Assembly (NCBI RefSeq): GCF_000264905.1
Contig: NW_006763133.1
Location: forward strand, 2,180,329 to 2,244,328
Length of the DNA stretch: 64,000 nucleotides
Direction: 5' to 3'
Source of the DNA: Stereum hirsutum FP-91666 SS1
Taxonomy: Eukaryota > Basidiomycota > Agaricomycetes > Russulales > Stereaceae
How positions within the stretch are numbered: the stretch's first letter is position 1; each line of letters opens with the position of its first letter. Below are positions 46,119 to 63,589 of the stretch, in pieces. The notes below the pieces were generated by a model. The model was given only the letters and a program-made list of their open reading frames with translations. It was not told where the DNA came from and searched no databases. The position numbers and the translations under genes were made by a program.

Positions 46119-48629
46119 CTACAACTCCGCAAACTCCATGTCAAAGTCGCGCTGGCTGACATCACCTTTCTTCAGCTTTTTGGCCATCCTCTCCTCCCGT
46201 GCAAGCTCCTCCCAATCATCCTCATCGTTCCCCGACGCTACCGCATCATCATCACGCCCTCTCTTTGAGGCCGAGGGTGCTTCGCTATCTTTACCTGACT
46301 CTGTGGCCGTCTGGGCCTTCAGCCACTTTTTCTTACGATCCTTCTTCTCACGCCTCTTCTCCTTTTCTTCTTGCTTGCTAATTTTGTTGCTCCACGGCAC
46401 GTATTTCGTCTTGTCAGGAGGTGGAGGCCGAGGTGCAGAGATCTTCGACGCTTTTTCTTCCAAAGCAGCTAGCCGTTTTGTCTCTTGAGCTTCGTCCGCA
46501 TAGGTGTATGCATCCCACTGTAGTCGCGAATATTCTTAGTGGTTGAACATACTACGAGAAATGAATAACACTTACGTCAACATTAGCATCCTTCCAATCG
46601 CCAATATCCTCCCCCTTGAACTCCGGCATTTTCGGAAGGCGAAGCAGCCCAAATGACTTTGCCACGCCGACCAGATCCAGGTCCTTCACCCGGAAGATAT
46701 AAGACGCCTCGTGTTTGCTATAGGCACGCACGAACGACACGAATGACTTTGCCGCCTTGAGACACGCAGGACAAGTCGTGAGGCACAATAATAATAATAT
46801 ATATTGAAACAGCGACTCACTGCATCATGAAGGGCACGATCACTCAGTAACAGTTCCCGTATTTTGGATAAGTACGCGGGGACCGCTTCGTCTTCGACAC
46901 GGTCGTCGTCGTTCGAGGGAGCGGCGGAGTTATCATCGAGAAGGTATGGGCGCTGCTTCAGGGGGATCTTCCTTACGGCCAAAAAATCTGTACCATACCC
47001 AATGGATTAATCAACGGCACAGTAATAAGTGGCGTGATAGGTTGATCTACTTACCGACGTACTCTCGTTCTCGACCGGTGAGAAGAACCCAGGCTCTTCC
47101 ACTTTTACCTGCTCGAGCGGTGCGTCCACACCGGTGGGAGAATGCCTTTGTGTCCGATGGTGGGTCGAACTGAAGGACCACATCTACGTCCGGAAGGTCT
47201 AGTCCTCTTGCGGCGACGTCGGTCGCAAGGAGTATGGAGGGTGAGGAGGGTGTGCAAACTGACTCGGCAAAGGAGCTCAGGGTACGGGTTCGGGCGGCCG
47301 GGGGAAGATGCCCATGGAGAGAGTAGAGATTAGCGTTGTCAGAAAGGAATAAAGGCAGTGTCTGTCAAGTGAAAAGAATTGAAGCACACAGAACAAAGGG
47401 GATAAAAACCTAAACCTACGCGATAGAAGTAGTCGACGCATGCGCATGTCGCAAAATATACGATGAAACGCGAGGACCCGTTTTGTGTGGTTTCTTGTGA
47501 GATGATTCGTGAGAGTTGGACCAGCTTCTCCGACGTTCGACAGTGGACATAGAAGATTTTTAGGCTGAGAAAGCTCCGGTCAGCATCGGATTCCCTGTTT
47601 ACTCGATAGGCCCGAGACACACTTAGCGGGAATCCTCCTCTCCTCACCACCCAGACCGAGCTTTCTGCCCGAGTCTGCAATAGCCTTTGATTGGACCTTC
47701 ACGACGATTCTCGCAGGATTACGAAGACCGACACGGACGAGTTCCGACAGGGCATCGGCGTCTGTCATTGTGGCGCTGAATAGGCCCGTGCGCCTTTGCT
47801 TCGGTAGGTGCATGAGGATACGAGTGAGCGTCTGTTGAAATCCGAGGTCAAGTAACCTATGAAGCACATGGTCAGTTACGCGCCTAAGTCACCTCCGGTG
47901 AAAGCTTAATAAGGTTCGGGAAATGAACCCACCGGTCGGCCTCATCGAGTATGAGCACCTCCAGCTCTTTGGTACTCACGGCATTCTTGCCCTTACCAAG
48001 TAAAAACTCCTCGACACGCCCTGGCGTGCCGATGATGATGTCTGCACCCGTGGCTACAAACCGCTGGACGTCTTGGACGGGTGACGATTGCGCGGAAGAA
48101 ACTAAAAGTAGTGGTGGAGGTAGTCGAGTTGAAGAGGACGGTTCGGATGTTGAAGGGACGTCCTCATCGGGATCAGGGTGCTCAGTTCCTGGCTGTGATG
48201 ATAGAAAAAGGGAGAATATTGAATGTATCTGTGAAGCTAATTCTCTGCAAACTGTCAGGCCGCGGCGAATACAATCTCGGTAGGCAAAGTCACCTTGTTG
48301 GACTGATCACGAGCGCCCCGATCTCGTTCTTTCGAAGTTTGTGGTCTCGTCTGATGAGGCGTTCGAGGACTGGAATGACAAAAGCTAGCGTCTTTCCGGA
48401 ACCTGTCACTGCCTCGACCACAACATCCTTGTTCTTCATGAACAGAGGAATGGTAGACGACTGGACAGGTGTCATCTGCGTGTGCCCCATGGACTGAACA
48501 ACATCAAACCTGCAGAAATAAATGTGAGTACTAGACCTTTCTGCGGGCCAGATGGTAAACTTACACCCATGATGTTAAGGGCGTTGGCAGCGAGGCCCAT
48601 GATCCAGCGAGAGCGGTCACGGAAGCCAT
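46119..48629 (-). CDS. spb4: ATP-dependent rRNA helicase Spb4 (DDX55), DEAD-box
   Basis: Nucleolar helicase needed for late 25S/28S rRNA maturation in pre-60S particles. The start at 48627-48629 gives [20 protein letters not shown], an intron, then the Q motif [20 protein letters not shown]. Motif I is [19 protein letters not shown] follows. An acidic Pro/Ser-rich insert typical of the family precedes [16 protein letters not shown]. Motif II is [14 protein letters not shown] and motif [11 protein letters not shown]. The helicase C half has [34 protein letters not shown] and motif [17 protein letters not shown], then [16 protein letters not shown]. The Spb4-specific C-terminal region has [20 protein letters not shown] and [12 protein letters not shown], followed by a Lys-rich coiled tail ending DMEFAEL. 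About seven introns. Confidence 0.95.
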
Positions 48630-50753
48630 GAGAAAATATCACTTCTGGAATGGGCCTGAAGAACGAGCAAAGGTTGTGGACGCTGACGAAGACCGGGTTG
48701 AAAGAGTTCCGCAGTGAAACGCTATTGGTGACAAGATACTTCAGGAGCTGGGTGGCGATTCGAAGGCCGGCCAGACAGTAAAGATATGTATCGAGAGTTT
48801 ATAGTTCAGCGTTCAATGTACGACTAGGTGATCGGATGTACTTACAATACACAGATCGGGAACAGAAGGAGAACAGGCAGAGGCAGCTCGATCCGAGTGC
48901 GAGAGTGGCACGCGAGTCGAACTTGGAAGTCGTCGTTGATGAAAGCACGAAAAACTCCACAGGAGCGCCAACCGATCGGACCCTTGCGCCCGGCAGTGCC
49001 CGGATGTACGTGGTTTATTCAACTTGCCCGTGTCAGTGTGGCGTAGTGTCTTAAGTTCGCCACTTTGCTTCAACGCATTCACCATCAGGTTACGACCAGT
49101 CTATCATGCTCATGCATGCTAACAATGACTTTCAATTTGTAGTGCATCCTAATGCGCTTATATTTGAGTGGGAAGATTCGTATCGCGATTAGCCCGATTT
49201 CCCACCACGGCGTGCCGCAAACAATCGGATAGGCAAAGATAGACGAAGTGAGGGGTTGAGCCATCATTGGCCCAGGGCGTCACGGCTTGAAAGAGGAGAA
49301 GATTTGGGCGCTGAGGAGTGCACATACAAGTGGTTTCGGCCACTAAACCGGATCGGGTCTCCCACCACAAATCACCGGAATCGGCATCAAGACCGTATCG
49401 GGCTCAACTGTGAGCACGCAGAAGCACGCAGTGTTGGCGTTCATTCTCGAAGCTCAGAACGTATGTAGGCTAACTACCTTAAGTTATAATGAATGCCGTG
49501 TTCGTACGGAGCTCGTTGATCAGAAAGTTCAGTACAACTACCATAGTGGGAGTGATCGCAGACTCGGTGCAACTGATGACCAGCAAAAATAGACAAGGAG
49601 AGCGCTTAGAAGTTAGGAGCACATATACAATGGTTAGTACAGATGTAAACGGAAGGTCAACTGGCCTACTACAGCACTTGGACGTGCGCTCCGTCCCACT
49701 CGCCACGGACCCGCACTCTAACCTTTCTACTTGCACCGTGGTGGGATCGACGGGACTTCTGGCGCACGTCGAGCGGACGGTTCAAACCGCGTGTACCACG
49801 AAACCCACAGTCTCGGGATCGGAATGCCTCGGAGGGTTTATCGAACAGAGTACGGCCTTAACGCTTTGGCTCGCAGCGTAGTAGCCAGTGGCGCACCAGC
49901 GTCTGCCTGTAAGATGAGGAGGTGGTGTTCGAGCCAGCGACGTATCGGTTTGCCGAGATTGAATGGCCGCGCGTGGGTGCAGGAAGCAGGATTGTGTATC
50001 ATGGGTGACGTGAGGATGGAAATACGTGCGGCTGACCAAAAACGACCGGAGAGATGAAGGTTGACGTTGCCCCGGGGTTGGTGAAAGCGCCTTGAAGTTC
50101 ACACTGCTCAGAAGTAGCAAGCAAGCAGTTCCTGGAGAGAAGCGATCATAGTCATGCAAGCGGCGAGGGAAGATGGCGGAATAACAAGAGACAGAGTATA
50201 AGAGTGCCCCTCTCAGCAACTCGTCTAGCGCTCATCCACACGGAAACTGGTCTGGCCCTTCCTCTGAACCGTCTCCGACTGACCTCAGCCGAGTTAGTAA
50301 TAGCGTAGAAAATCGGCGATTATTCTTCTCAGGGATTGGTCGCCATTGTCACCCAAAGGCAAGACAGCACGCACACGAAAGAAAGCTCCGAGTGGAACGG
50401 CTACCAAGCCAACGCAGAAGGATTGGAGGAAGGGCGATCAAATTCGGCAGCGACCGATGGCGATGGTGAGTTCGGTTACGAAATGAGTTGAGTGTCACGG
50501 TGGAGGACCTCGTCTTACCATTCCGGCTAACAGACACGATGGACAACCGGGCCTCGCTCCTCAGCATCAACCCGTCATGACTTTCCTCCTTCATCTTTGA
50601 AGCAGGTGCGTGATAATCCTAATTCAAACTCATCTCCCGATCTCCTTATAAGTAAATCTCACCCTTGTCGATCCCGCACACGCCTTCTTCCCCTCGCCGC
50701 GCCCCCAGGAGCCGCGCTCTCCCCCGCCTCTCAGACTCAAGTTTATCCCACCC
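48630..50753. other. Large intergenic gap between spb4 and the Zn2Cys6 factor
   Basis: About 2.1 kb, the longest gap in the window, between divergent genes. Several open frames of 60-145 codons exist on both strands, none with conserved features, clean splicing or biased composition. A TATA-like CTTATAAG at 50644-50651 lies about 110 bp before the transcription factor ATG. No transposon ends, tRNA or long repeat seen. Confidence 0.55.
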
Positions 50754-53700
50754 ATGAGCAAAGACACCTTTCGCGCCAAGGGTCATAACCCCGCCGAATC
50801 CGCATCCAGTTCCTCCATGTCCAGTCCATCTTTCTCCTTCTCCGCCACCGCACAAACCACGTCCACATCCACATCCGTCTTTACCTTTGGGGCCGCGCAG
50901 GCTACCGAAGCAAGCGACGAATCAGGCAGCGATGAAGAGCGATCGCAGCGAGGACGCAAGAAGAAGAGTAAGATGTGAGTGGTTTTGCGAGAAGGCTGAA
51001 GGTCGCGATCTGACTGTCGGATCCATTTGTCGATCTACTTCCGCGTCGTAGAGGGGGAGCATGTTCACACTGCAAAACATTGAAGGTGTGTACATATGTT
51101 GGCACATCCTTGACTTAAGAGCTGTCTGACCCTTGTGTATCAGGTCAAATGCATGTTTCAACCAGGCGAGACTATATGTCGCCGCTGTCAGACGGGTCAG
51201 TTTCGATTGTCCCTACCTGGCCTTGGAAGCGTCTGACTAGGTTCGTAGGAAAGCATGAATGTGAAGTTCGAGGGCGTAAGAAACGAAAGTGAGTACATTA
51301 TCTCCCCCGTGTGTGCTAGCCATTCAATAACATCTCGGTATTTATTAGGGCTGCTCCGTGAGTTATACTTTGTTCATGTACAGACTCGGTATGTAATGAC
51401 CTACTGCCATCAGGACACACGAAGACTTGCAGGAGAAGTGTATGCAACAAGACAGAGAAATCGTCGTTTTGCTACAGAAGATCGAACAAATGGAATTGGA
51501 CGAGAAGGTCAGGCAGTGGATAATGAAGTCGAACAGAGAGTTGGACCGGGACTCAGACCCAACGAGTCAAGCCTATCGTTCTATGGGTATGTTTTTTTAA
51601 ACAGTCTCATAGTCCATAGCTCATATGCTCCAAGGTTTGTCGCCTGCGCCCTACACACCCTTAGCGGAGGACCAACAATTGGCATTCACGCTCAAGAACC
51701 TCCGATACCGAAGCAACCCTCTCAGTAAATCTAAAATCTGCCATGGGATCACAACTCTGAAGGTCACTAATCTAGTATGCTCCTGCTTTCTAGACGCTTC
51801 ACCCCAGTCCGTGGATTTGAAGCCACCAGATATCATCAAGTACAACGTGGTCGCGCCCGACGACATAGCACTGCTCTTCCATATGTGAGCATCCGGACAT
51901 ACATACTGCTTCAGGAAGAAAAGACTGATTTTCGTGTCAAGCTTCTTCGATAAGATCAATGTCGGTCCCATGTTACGCCGAACATTTGTTCTGTTTGATT
52001 GACGATTCCCGCCATACAGCCTTTCTTCTCACTCCTTGATCCCGAGCTCCACACACCCAACAAACTCATCTGGAGCTCTCCGTTTCTGTTCACCGTTAGT
52101 GAGTAAATTGTATTGTTGTTCTTCCATCACCTCCCTGATCGCGAGGTACCGTGGAACAGTCTGCGCACTCGCCTCCCGCTTCATCACCGAGAAGCCCAGT
52201 CTTTACTCTCTTTCCATGGAGTTTGCTCGAGACGCTGCGGGCAAAGCTCTAGTTGATGGAACCATCAGTATCGACGTTTGTCAAGCATACCTCCTGTTGG
52301 CTGTTTATCCTCGCCCCGGGAAGAAATGGGACAAAGATCGCAGTTGGATACTCATGGGTGTGGCTATACGGTTCGTGTCACATCTTTCCTAGTTCCGCGC
52401 TTCATACCAATCCTTTGTTTCAGGATGGGGTTAGAGCTCAAACTGCACGAGCATCCGCCACCAGGGACAGACGATCGAGAATGCGCGAACCGGATCAGAA
52501 CGTGGCTGAACTGTTTCTGTGTGGACGGAGCTCATGCGACTGCCTTCGGGAAATTGCCAATGTCCTCCCTTGATGATGCAGTGTCTCGATCATGCACGGA
52601 CTGGTATCGGTCTTCACGGTTCAATCTGCCTTTTGATCTGCAGCTCGTCGCTTATGTGGACATCATCGCTCTCATGGCCCGGTTCCGTAAAGCCGTTAAA
52701 CGGTTTGAAGAACATCCAGGTGAAGACACTGCCAGCGTAAGGCCCTCTCTTTCCTGTCACTTGAGCGTTGACTGGTAGCTTATGCTCGAGTCGCAGATAA
52801 TCGCACAGTGCGAGATGTATGATGAGATGTTGGCGAAGAAGATTACCTTCTGGAAGGAAAGATACGCAGAGGATTATACAGCCTGCAATGGTAAGTGCAT
52901 TTCAATATAGTCGCATGAGACGTCCTCATTCACCAGTCTGGAATCATAGATCGACTATGCAGGTACAGATGCAACACGACAGAAATGTGAGCCTCAGACC
53001 AACGTGCTATATTCACAACAATATTGAGACGTCGCTTTACAGGATTGGAACGTACTTGAGGCTGGTTATTCTTTCTATGGCGTTCCCTTACGCTGTCAAA
53101 AAGGGTATAGTTCGCGAGAGCTATGTTGCCGAGACGGTCAGTAGTTTCATCTCGATTTCACGGCGCCAGCCCGGCTGACTTCGCGGCAGTCCATCGATGT
53201 TGCCTGTACGGTGATCAAAATCATGGTTGAGCGACTGTACCCGACGGGTATCTTGCGCTTTGCTATGGAGGTATGAGTTTCCGCTCGATGGCGCACATGA
53301 TCCTGCGCTGACCATGGCCTCCTAGGCGAACTTCCTCTACGTCGCCTTCGCCGCTGCCTTCCTCATCAATGTAAGTTAAGTCCGCCGTGGCTAGCACTGC
53401 AATATCTGAACCTTTTTTCTTTATCAGCTCCTTCGACCCAAGTTCCTTCCTCTCCTTGGTGAAACCACGCAAACCAAGATCATTAAGATTGTGGGATCCC
53501 TCATTGATGTTTTGGGTTCGAACGACGTTGCCATGGACGAGCGCCACACACCAGCGCTCTACCACAGGTTCCTCTCGAACTTGCTTAAGAAGTACGATCA
53601 GCGGCCAGCCACCCACGTCCCCGAACGCCCAGGGTCCACCGACTTCGTGCCAGAGTACGGGCCTGACCGTCGGCCGTCTCCCCCTCACGCGTACATGTGG

Positions 53701-54015
53701 CCCGACACCGGCGCCATCCTCCCACCAACCCTCGTCTCTGCCGAAAGAGCAGAACACCCGCAGAACATGGTGTTGCAGGGTTCGGGAGAGGCGGAGATGG
53801 ACTTCAGCTTGAATCATTTCGTGACGCATGTGCATGGGTTACAGTACGGACAGATTCCACAGGACGGGAGTGTGCTACTCCCTCAGAGTGATGTTCCGCG
53901 GCCAGCGCCTGGATGGGAGGCGGACATGTTCTCGCACGACCCATCCGGGTATCCTGTTTGGCCGCCATCTGCTGGTCATGATCATGGACAAGCACGAGGC
54001 GGCTACAGCGTCTGA
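50754..54015 (+). CDS. Zn(II)2Cys6 binuclear-cluster transcription factor
   Basis: Fungal-specific DNA-binding regulator. The ATG at 50754 gives MSKDTFRAKGHNP, a Ser/Thr-rich stretch, an acidic patch ending GSDEERSQRGRKKKSK, then across introns the zinc cluster CSHCKTLKVKC...ICRRCQTGKHEC with spacing C-x2-C-x6-C-x8-C-x2-C-x6-C and a following basic RGRKKRK. A coiled-coil linker, EVVLLQKI-like with heptad Leu/Ile, comes from exon 51400-51590. The middle homology region follows: KPPDIIKYNVVAPDDIALLF, ELYSLSMEFARDAAGKALVD, QAYLLLAVYPRPGKKWDKDR, SWILMGVAIRMGLELKLHEH and TWLNCFCVDGAHATAFGK. The C-terminal exon is Pro/Gly/His-rich and ends ARGGYSV. The architecture resembles PrtT/War1-like regulators; its targets cannot be read from sequence. 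About twelve introns. Confidence 0.9.
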
Positions 54016-54420
54016 TGTTCAGTTTGTCTCCATTTTGGGCTCTTTTGTCTCTTGTTCTCTGGTTAGAGTCTGATAGTACTACTGGATTGTATACGCCGAC
54101 TGTGTTATTGTAATATTTTGCTTCTTGTCTCGTTGCATTGTTTTCCTGTCGTTGTCGTATACATTATTTACTTGTTGTGACCTTTTTGTCTGTGCAAGGG
54201 ATGGGAACCGCGAATCGCGATGAACAAGGGCGGGGAATTGTGGCGGGCGAACATTCTGGGCCTCGCGGCAAGCGCCGAGGCTGTAGTGGAAGGCGATGAA
54301 TTAGGCAGAGAGCTCGAGGCAGGCTTCGCGGGAGGTCGAACGCCATCAACGTCAACCGAGTTGGAATGCTGTTCGTCTGAACCTCAACTCTCCTCCTCTT
54401 TTTCCTTCTCCTTTCTTCCA
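54016..54420. other. Intergenic region between the Zn2Cys6 factor and sog2
   Basis: About 400 bp: T-rich 3' end of the transcription factor, then the sog2 promoter and pyrimidine-rich leader. An in-frame upstream ATG at 54220 would add 67 residues to sog2. Confidence 0.5.
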
Positions 54421-57400
54421 ATGGCAATCTCAGACGTCGAGTCCTACGCTGGACGCGTTTCCCCAGGCCCTTTCCAACACAGACGCCGGCCCTCGTCTCC
54501 AATATCTTCTACCTCCTTGAACCAGGAACATATCACAGATGCTCTAGCCAAGTCGGAGGATAATGGTGCTACTTTGGACTTTAGCCATAGGGGCCTGACA
54601 GACGTGGGCGAGTATGGGGCGGAAGAGCTGGCTGCGATAGGTCGTGAGGATCATGTGGAGGACGAGAGCTCGGTTGCCAGGTGAGTTACACAATGGACCG
54701 TCCATATACGTCCGGAGTGGTCGTCCTTTGCTCTTGGTTCTGTGCTAGTGCTGCTTGAAATATTGCTTCCGGTGCTCATTAATGTTCATATAGGATATCC
54801 TTGGCCAATAACCGGTTAGCAACGCTTCCTATGGCGTTTGCGCTCCTATCTCGTCTACGGTACTTGAACCTCAAGAAGAACTGTCTTACAGTCTTTCCTG
54901 ATGTCGTATGTCCATCTGTGGCCTTCCACCGAGTTTCTCCTAATTCTCATGGACCACTCTATATTGCAGTTGACTATCATGCCTTGCCTCGAGATCCTCG
55001 AAATTGGCCACAATAAAATCAAGAGGCTCCCAGCACAGCCAGGAAACCTTGTGAACCTCCGAGTATGTGTATCGTCTATTCTAGTAATACATCTCCTCAT
55101 GTCATTGTCCCACTAGGTACTCTCCCTATACAAGAACAAGTTGACGCGACTACCGTCCTACATTTCTCAGTTCACTCAAATGTACTATCTGAGAGTGGAT
55201 CAGAACCCTCTGGAATGGCCCCCTAAATCCGTCACGGACTCAACGGGGAAGGATATGCAGAACTGGATCAAAGATCTCCAGACATGGATCGAGGACAACA
55301 CTGCGAACCCCCCAGGAAGTCGCAAGCTTAGCGAGGACTCTATCCTGAGCGAGCGAAATATCCCGGCTCGGCTAAGGTACGCACCACCCCCTATATCATC
55401 ACATGGTACTTGTATTGATCATACTCAAATCAGGGACGAACCTTTCAAACTTCCAACCATTCCCCCCGATCCGGACAATAGTTTCGAGAGTGGCCCAACT
55501 CCACATGCACGCACATTTTCCACCGTCTCAGACGCGTCGCTATATTCCTTCGTCGAAGGGCTCGTCTCGGGATCTGGTGCACATGGACCGTCGTCCTCTC
55601 CTTCTTCGCGGCCGCCACCGCTCCAGTTAGACCAATTGGTAGCATCTATCTCCGCTGAGATGTCTCCCTCTCACTCACCCGACTCTTACCTGCCAACTCC
55701 CGAGGAATCTGTATCGTCGACGGATGACGAGCTTACCATGCAGCCCCCTGACCTCTCATCATTCCATGCTCGGAATGCATCCTACGCTGGTGCCACCCGA
55801 GGCACTCATCGTTCCGGTCTTCATGGCAAGAAAAGTCTTCCGGATCTCCGCCCAGCTAAGCTTCGTCTCGGCGTGGATACTGGGAGCGAAGGCCTTTTTA
55901 GTGTGTCACCCGGTGGACATACGGCTTATACGGGGCCCTTGAAGATTAATAAATCCATTGACCAATTCACCATTCCTTCTCCAATATCGCAACGACAAGG
56001 CTCCGACGAGTCTTCGGACGGTGCACCACTACCTTCTCGTACTGCTCGGCCTTTTGCTCAAGGCCCCATATCTGCATCGCCCACCGCCATGGACCGACCT
56101 GCTCCGTCCATGGACGTCGAACGCAACTCGTATTTTCGACGATTCTCCACGCTCCCTACTTCCACGATCTCCAAAACCATCCCGGATTCACTTCTCAAGC
56201 TCGTGGATGCCGTTCGTGGGATATTGTTCGCTGTCTCGCAAGTTTACGAGACACTGCAGCACTACACAGTGTATGCCATTGACGAACGGCTGTCTTCGGT
56301 GCTTCTGAAAGTGCTCGATCCGGCGAGTAATTATATCACACAACTGATCACGGCGCTGGACCGCTTTGATTCGATGAGCAGACGAACGATACCCACCCCG
56401 ACCGTCTGCCGAGCGGTCATCGAGAGCTGCAAGGACAATGTGGCCGCATTTGGGAAAGCCGTAGCCGTTTTGTCTGTTCAACTCAAGGTCCTTGCTACCC
56501 GAGACGATGTCCGATATACAAGGCAGATGCTCTTGGTCCTCTATGGAGCTACAGCAGAGATTTCCAACGCTTGGCAGTCTATGACACCTCACATCGCTAC
56601 GGTAGAGCCTTTACTACGGGATCATCGGCGAATTCCTGTCACCAAACGTTCAGCGTCTGCCACTTTGACACCTCCGACCCCCGGAGCTGCAGATATCCCA
56701 TCATCTGCGCCCCCACGAGCCGCGATGTTTACTCCTCCGAAATTGCCACATAATCCACCTTCGACACCGGGCCCAGATGGGACAGGAAGAACCCATCAAG
56801 CCCGACGGCATGCTGGCTCGTTCAGCGCTGAAGACGTTAATATCGGCAGGGCCCTTCCTATCGTCGATGCCCCCCATTTACAGGCCGGGTTGGCAATGGG
56901 GAGTCCGGAGGTACCCACTCCTCGAGCAGCATTGCGTCAGGCCGGTTACTTCGTTCCTTTGACTGGCAACATGGCCTCCATCTCCATCTCGACACCGAGC
57001 AAGTCGGCCTTCCAAGCGAACATGAAACCGCTGATGACTTCGAACTCGCATTCAAGACAAGGATCGCAATCGTCGCAGTTCGATTCGTCTGCAAGTTCTT
57101 CACCGTCACTGATAAATCGGATGCCAACACTGGATGTACCGTCCAACAATATGAACGTAATTGTGGATAAGGAGGCCGTAGACGCGATGACCAAGGCGAT
57201 TGAGGCTGCACCGCCGGTGTGGAACATGCTCAACTCGATTTTGGTGGATGTTTCGGATAGGCGAGAGGAAGTGCGGGAAACGTTGGGTAGGGCGCAGGCT
57301 ATCACCCAGCGGCTGAAAGAGGGCTTGTCTGGGATCCAGACCGTTGCGACAGAACAAGCACGCAAGAGTGTACACAACGACGCCCGTACATTCGTTAAGG

Positions 57401-57901
57401 TACTTTCCTCCATCTCTCTACGACTGGTTACGCTTGCTGATAGCTCCCACCGCGTAGACCGTCGTCCAGCTTTCACATCTCATCAAGTCTTATGGAAACT
57501 CGCATCCACTGTCTTCGGCCCTTCGATCGCACATGGTCAAGCTGACCAATGCCACAGAGGAATTCGTGATTCTTCTACACGTCTCATCATTCTCCACTCC
57601 CACAACCCCTCGTCCATACTCGCCTATGGTCCAGTCATCTCCATCGATATCCCAAGGACCGTCGCAGTTAGGGTACCTTGGTGCAGAGTTCCACGCTCCC
57701 TCAGACGGCCGATTTCCCCCAAGCCTTTCTCGTAGTCGGAGTGCACAGGCCACCGCGACGAAGCTAGTATCACCGCTACCTTCACGAGATCTTCCACACA
57801 GCGCACAACCAGGCAACCAGTCGTTCAAGATCCCTACTCCTCCTAAGCGAGCGAGGCGGGAGATGACGCTTACCCTGGACGATGGCATTGAAGGACTCTA
57901 A
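54421..57901 (+). CDS. sog2: RAM network leucine-rich-repeat protein Sog2
   Basis: Component of the RAM (regulation of Ace2 and morphogenesis) NDR-kinase network, needed for polarity and cell separation. ATG 54421 gives MAISDVESYAGRVSPGPF; the frame is open upstream to an ATG at 54220. Leucine-rich repeats follow over several small exons: ISLANNRLATLPMAFALLS, RLRYLNLKKNCLTVFPDV, LEILEIGHNKIKRLPAQ, VLSLYKNKLTRLPSYISQ and MYYLRVDQNPLEWPP. After a Ser/Pro-rich region comes the SOG2 domain: LLKLVDAVRGILFAVSQVYE, NYITQLITALDRFDSMSRR, AVLSVQLKVLATRDDVRYTR, then VDKEAVDAMTKAIEAAPPVW. An intron after TFVK (from about 57399 to 57459) joins TVVQLSHLIKSYGNSHPLSS and HMVKLTNATEEFVILLHVSS, and the protein ends TLDDGIEGL. 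Without that intron the frame would stop at 57735 with unconserved sequence. Confidence 0.9.
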
Positions 57902-59191
57902 CATCCGTGCTTGCGTGTCTCTCGTCCTCACTCCTAGTACGTTTCTTGTCTGCTCTCACAATCGACATTATCATCATCACCATCATCATACGACTCCACA
58001 CGATCCTTTCTCCTCATTTTCATTTTCGTCCATCGTTTCCTTTTGGCTTCCTTGGCTCTGTGCTGTGGTCATCGTTCTCGGTTCGTTCTATCTTATCCTG
58101 TCCGTCGTGACTCTGGTTTGTCTTGTCTGCCTGTCCTCTCTTTCTTTCTTTCTCTCCGCCCTTCTCTCCTCTATCTCTCCTCTATCTCTCAGCATCGGGA
58201 TCTAGAATTATTTGCGTACTTTATCGGCACGCCATGCATTGCACACCACGTATTTATCAATCAACTCCCATGGCCTTATTTTCCCCTCCCCTGCCGTCTC
58301 CCTCATCCTCCTCATTCGACAGTCACAGTTTCTGTCCGCTTGCCCTGCACATACGTTACAGTACCCCCACTTTATTACTGTCCAAAATTATCTCTAGGAT
58401 CGATGGGCTTCCCCGTATCCGCTTCGACGCTCCCTCCGATTCATGATCAGACCTCACTCGCGGCCTGACCGACGACTCCCTCCTTCCTTCTGCCCCACCT
58501 TATTTTTTTTTTTCGTTGCTTTCGCGCTATATTAACTGCTGGTCTGTTCTCTGTCGGTTCGTCGACAGTGGTCGGCCGCGATCCTCTGTAAATATATACG
58601 TCGGGTAGTGTAATGATTGAATTGGCACACAGTGCAACGGACCATTGGAATCGAACTCGAACGCACATTCTCCCACTTACCACCAGGCAGATTCGTGAGC
58701 AAGTTCATCTCCGTATGCATTCACGTCGCAGTCGACCGGAGAGCGGAGTTGAGAGAAAAGAGAGGCAAATATTGGGATTGAAAGAGAATCGAGACAAGTA
58801 CAAGTGTGATGAACATACTAGGTAGAAACGGCGTGTTAGACGACTCGACCGACGTTCGGTAGTCCAGACATTACTAGTAGCGTAATCCACAAAATTTAAA
58901 ACGAAGCGCACACATAACAGAAAACAGAAACATATATGTGACGACAGCAGCCGACTGCCAAGTGCCCGTCGCAGACCCACAGACCACCAAACCAACGAAG
59001 CCCGGCCGGACACTGAAGCGTTCCTCCTAGCCCCGCATCCTCAGCTCCAATATCGCCCCGTGCGTAGAACAACAACGAAAAAATAGATGGCCTGGTCTCA
59101 TCCTCATCAACCTGTATTTATACAATTTACATATCGCTCGTCCGCACTCTCTCTTGAGTATGTGCCTGCCTGACCTAGAAGCCACACGTCC
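57902..59191. other. Convergent intergenic region, pyrimidine-rich
   Basis: About 1.3 kb between the sog2 and ubp15 stops. It contains a CAT/ATC trinucleotide stretch (about 57967-57990), an 11-bp tandem CTCTCCTCTAT (about 58164-58190) and a T-run near 58503-58513. No supported gene. Confidence 0.55.

Positions 59192-63589
<4,398 letters not shown>

Noticed and set aside
49770..49800. tRNA-like CGGTTCAAACCG
   Set aside because: Palindromic word without the rest of a tRNA fold on either strand.
49489..49881. 130-codon + strand frame in the spb4-transcription factor gap
   Set aside because: No recognisable domain, no compositional bias and no supporting promoter context; a frame of this length is expected by chance in 2 kb of GC-rich DNA.
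57460..57735. Sog2 ending at the in-frame stop 57733-57735
   Set aside because: Reading past the donor at about 57399 gives unconserved sequence; splicing to about 57460 restores TVVQLSHLIKSYG and a coherent C-terminus ending at 57901.
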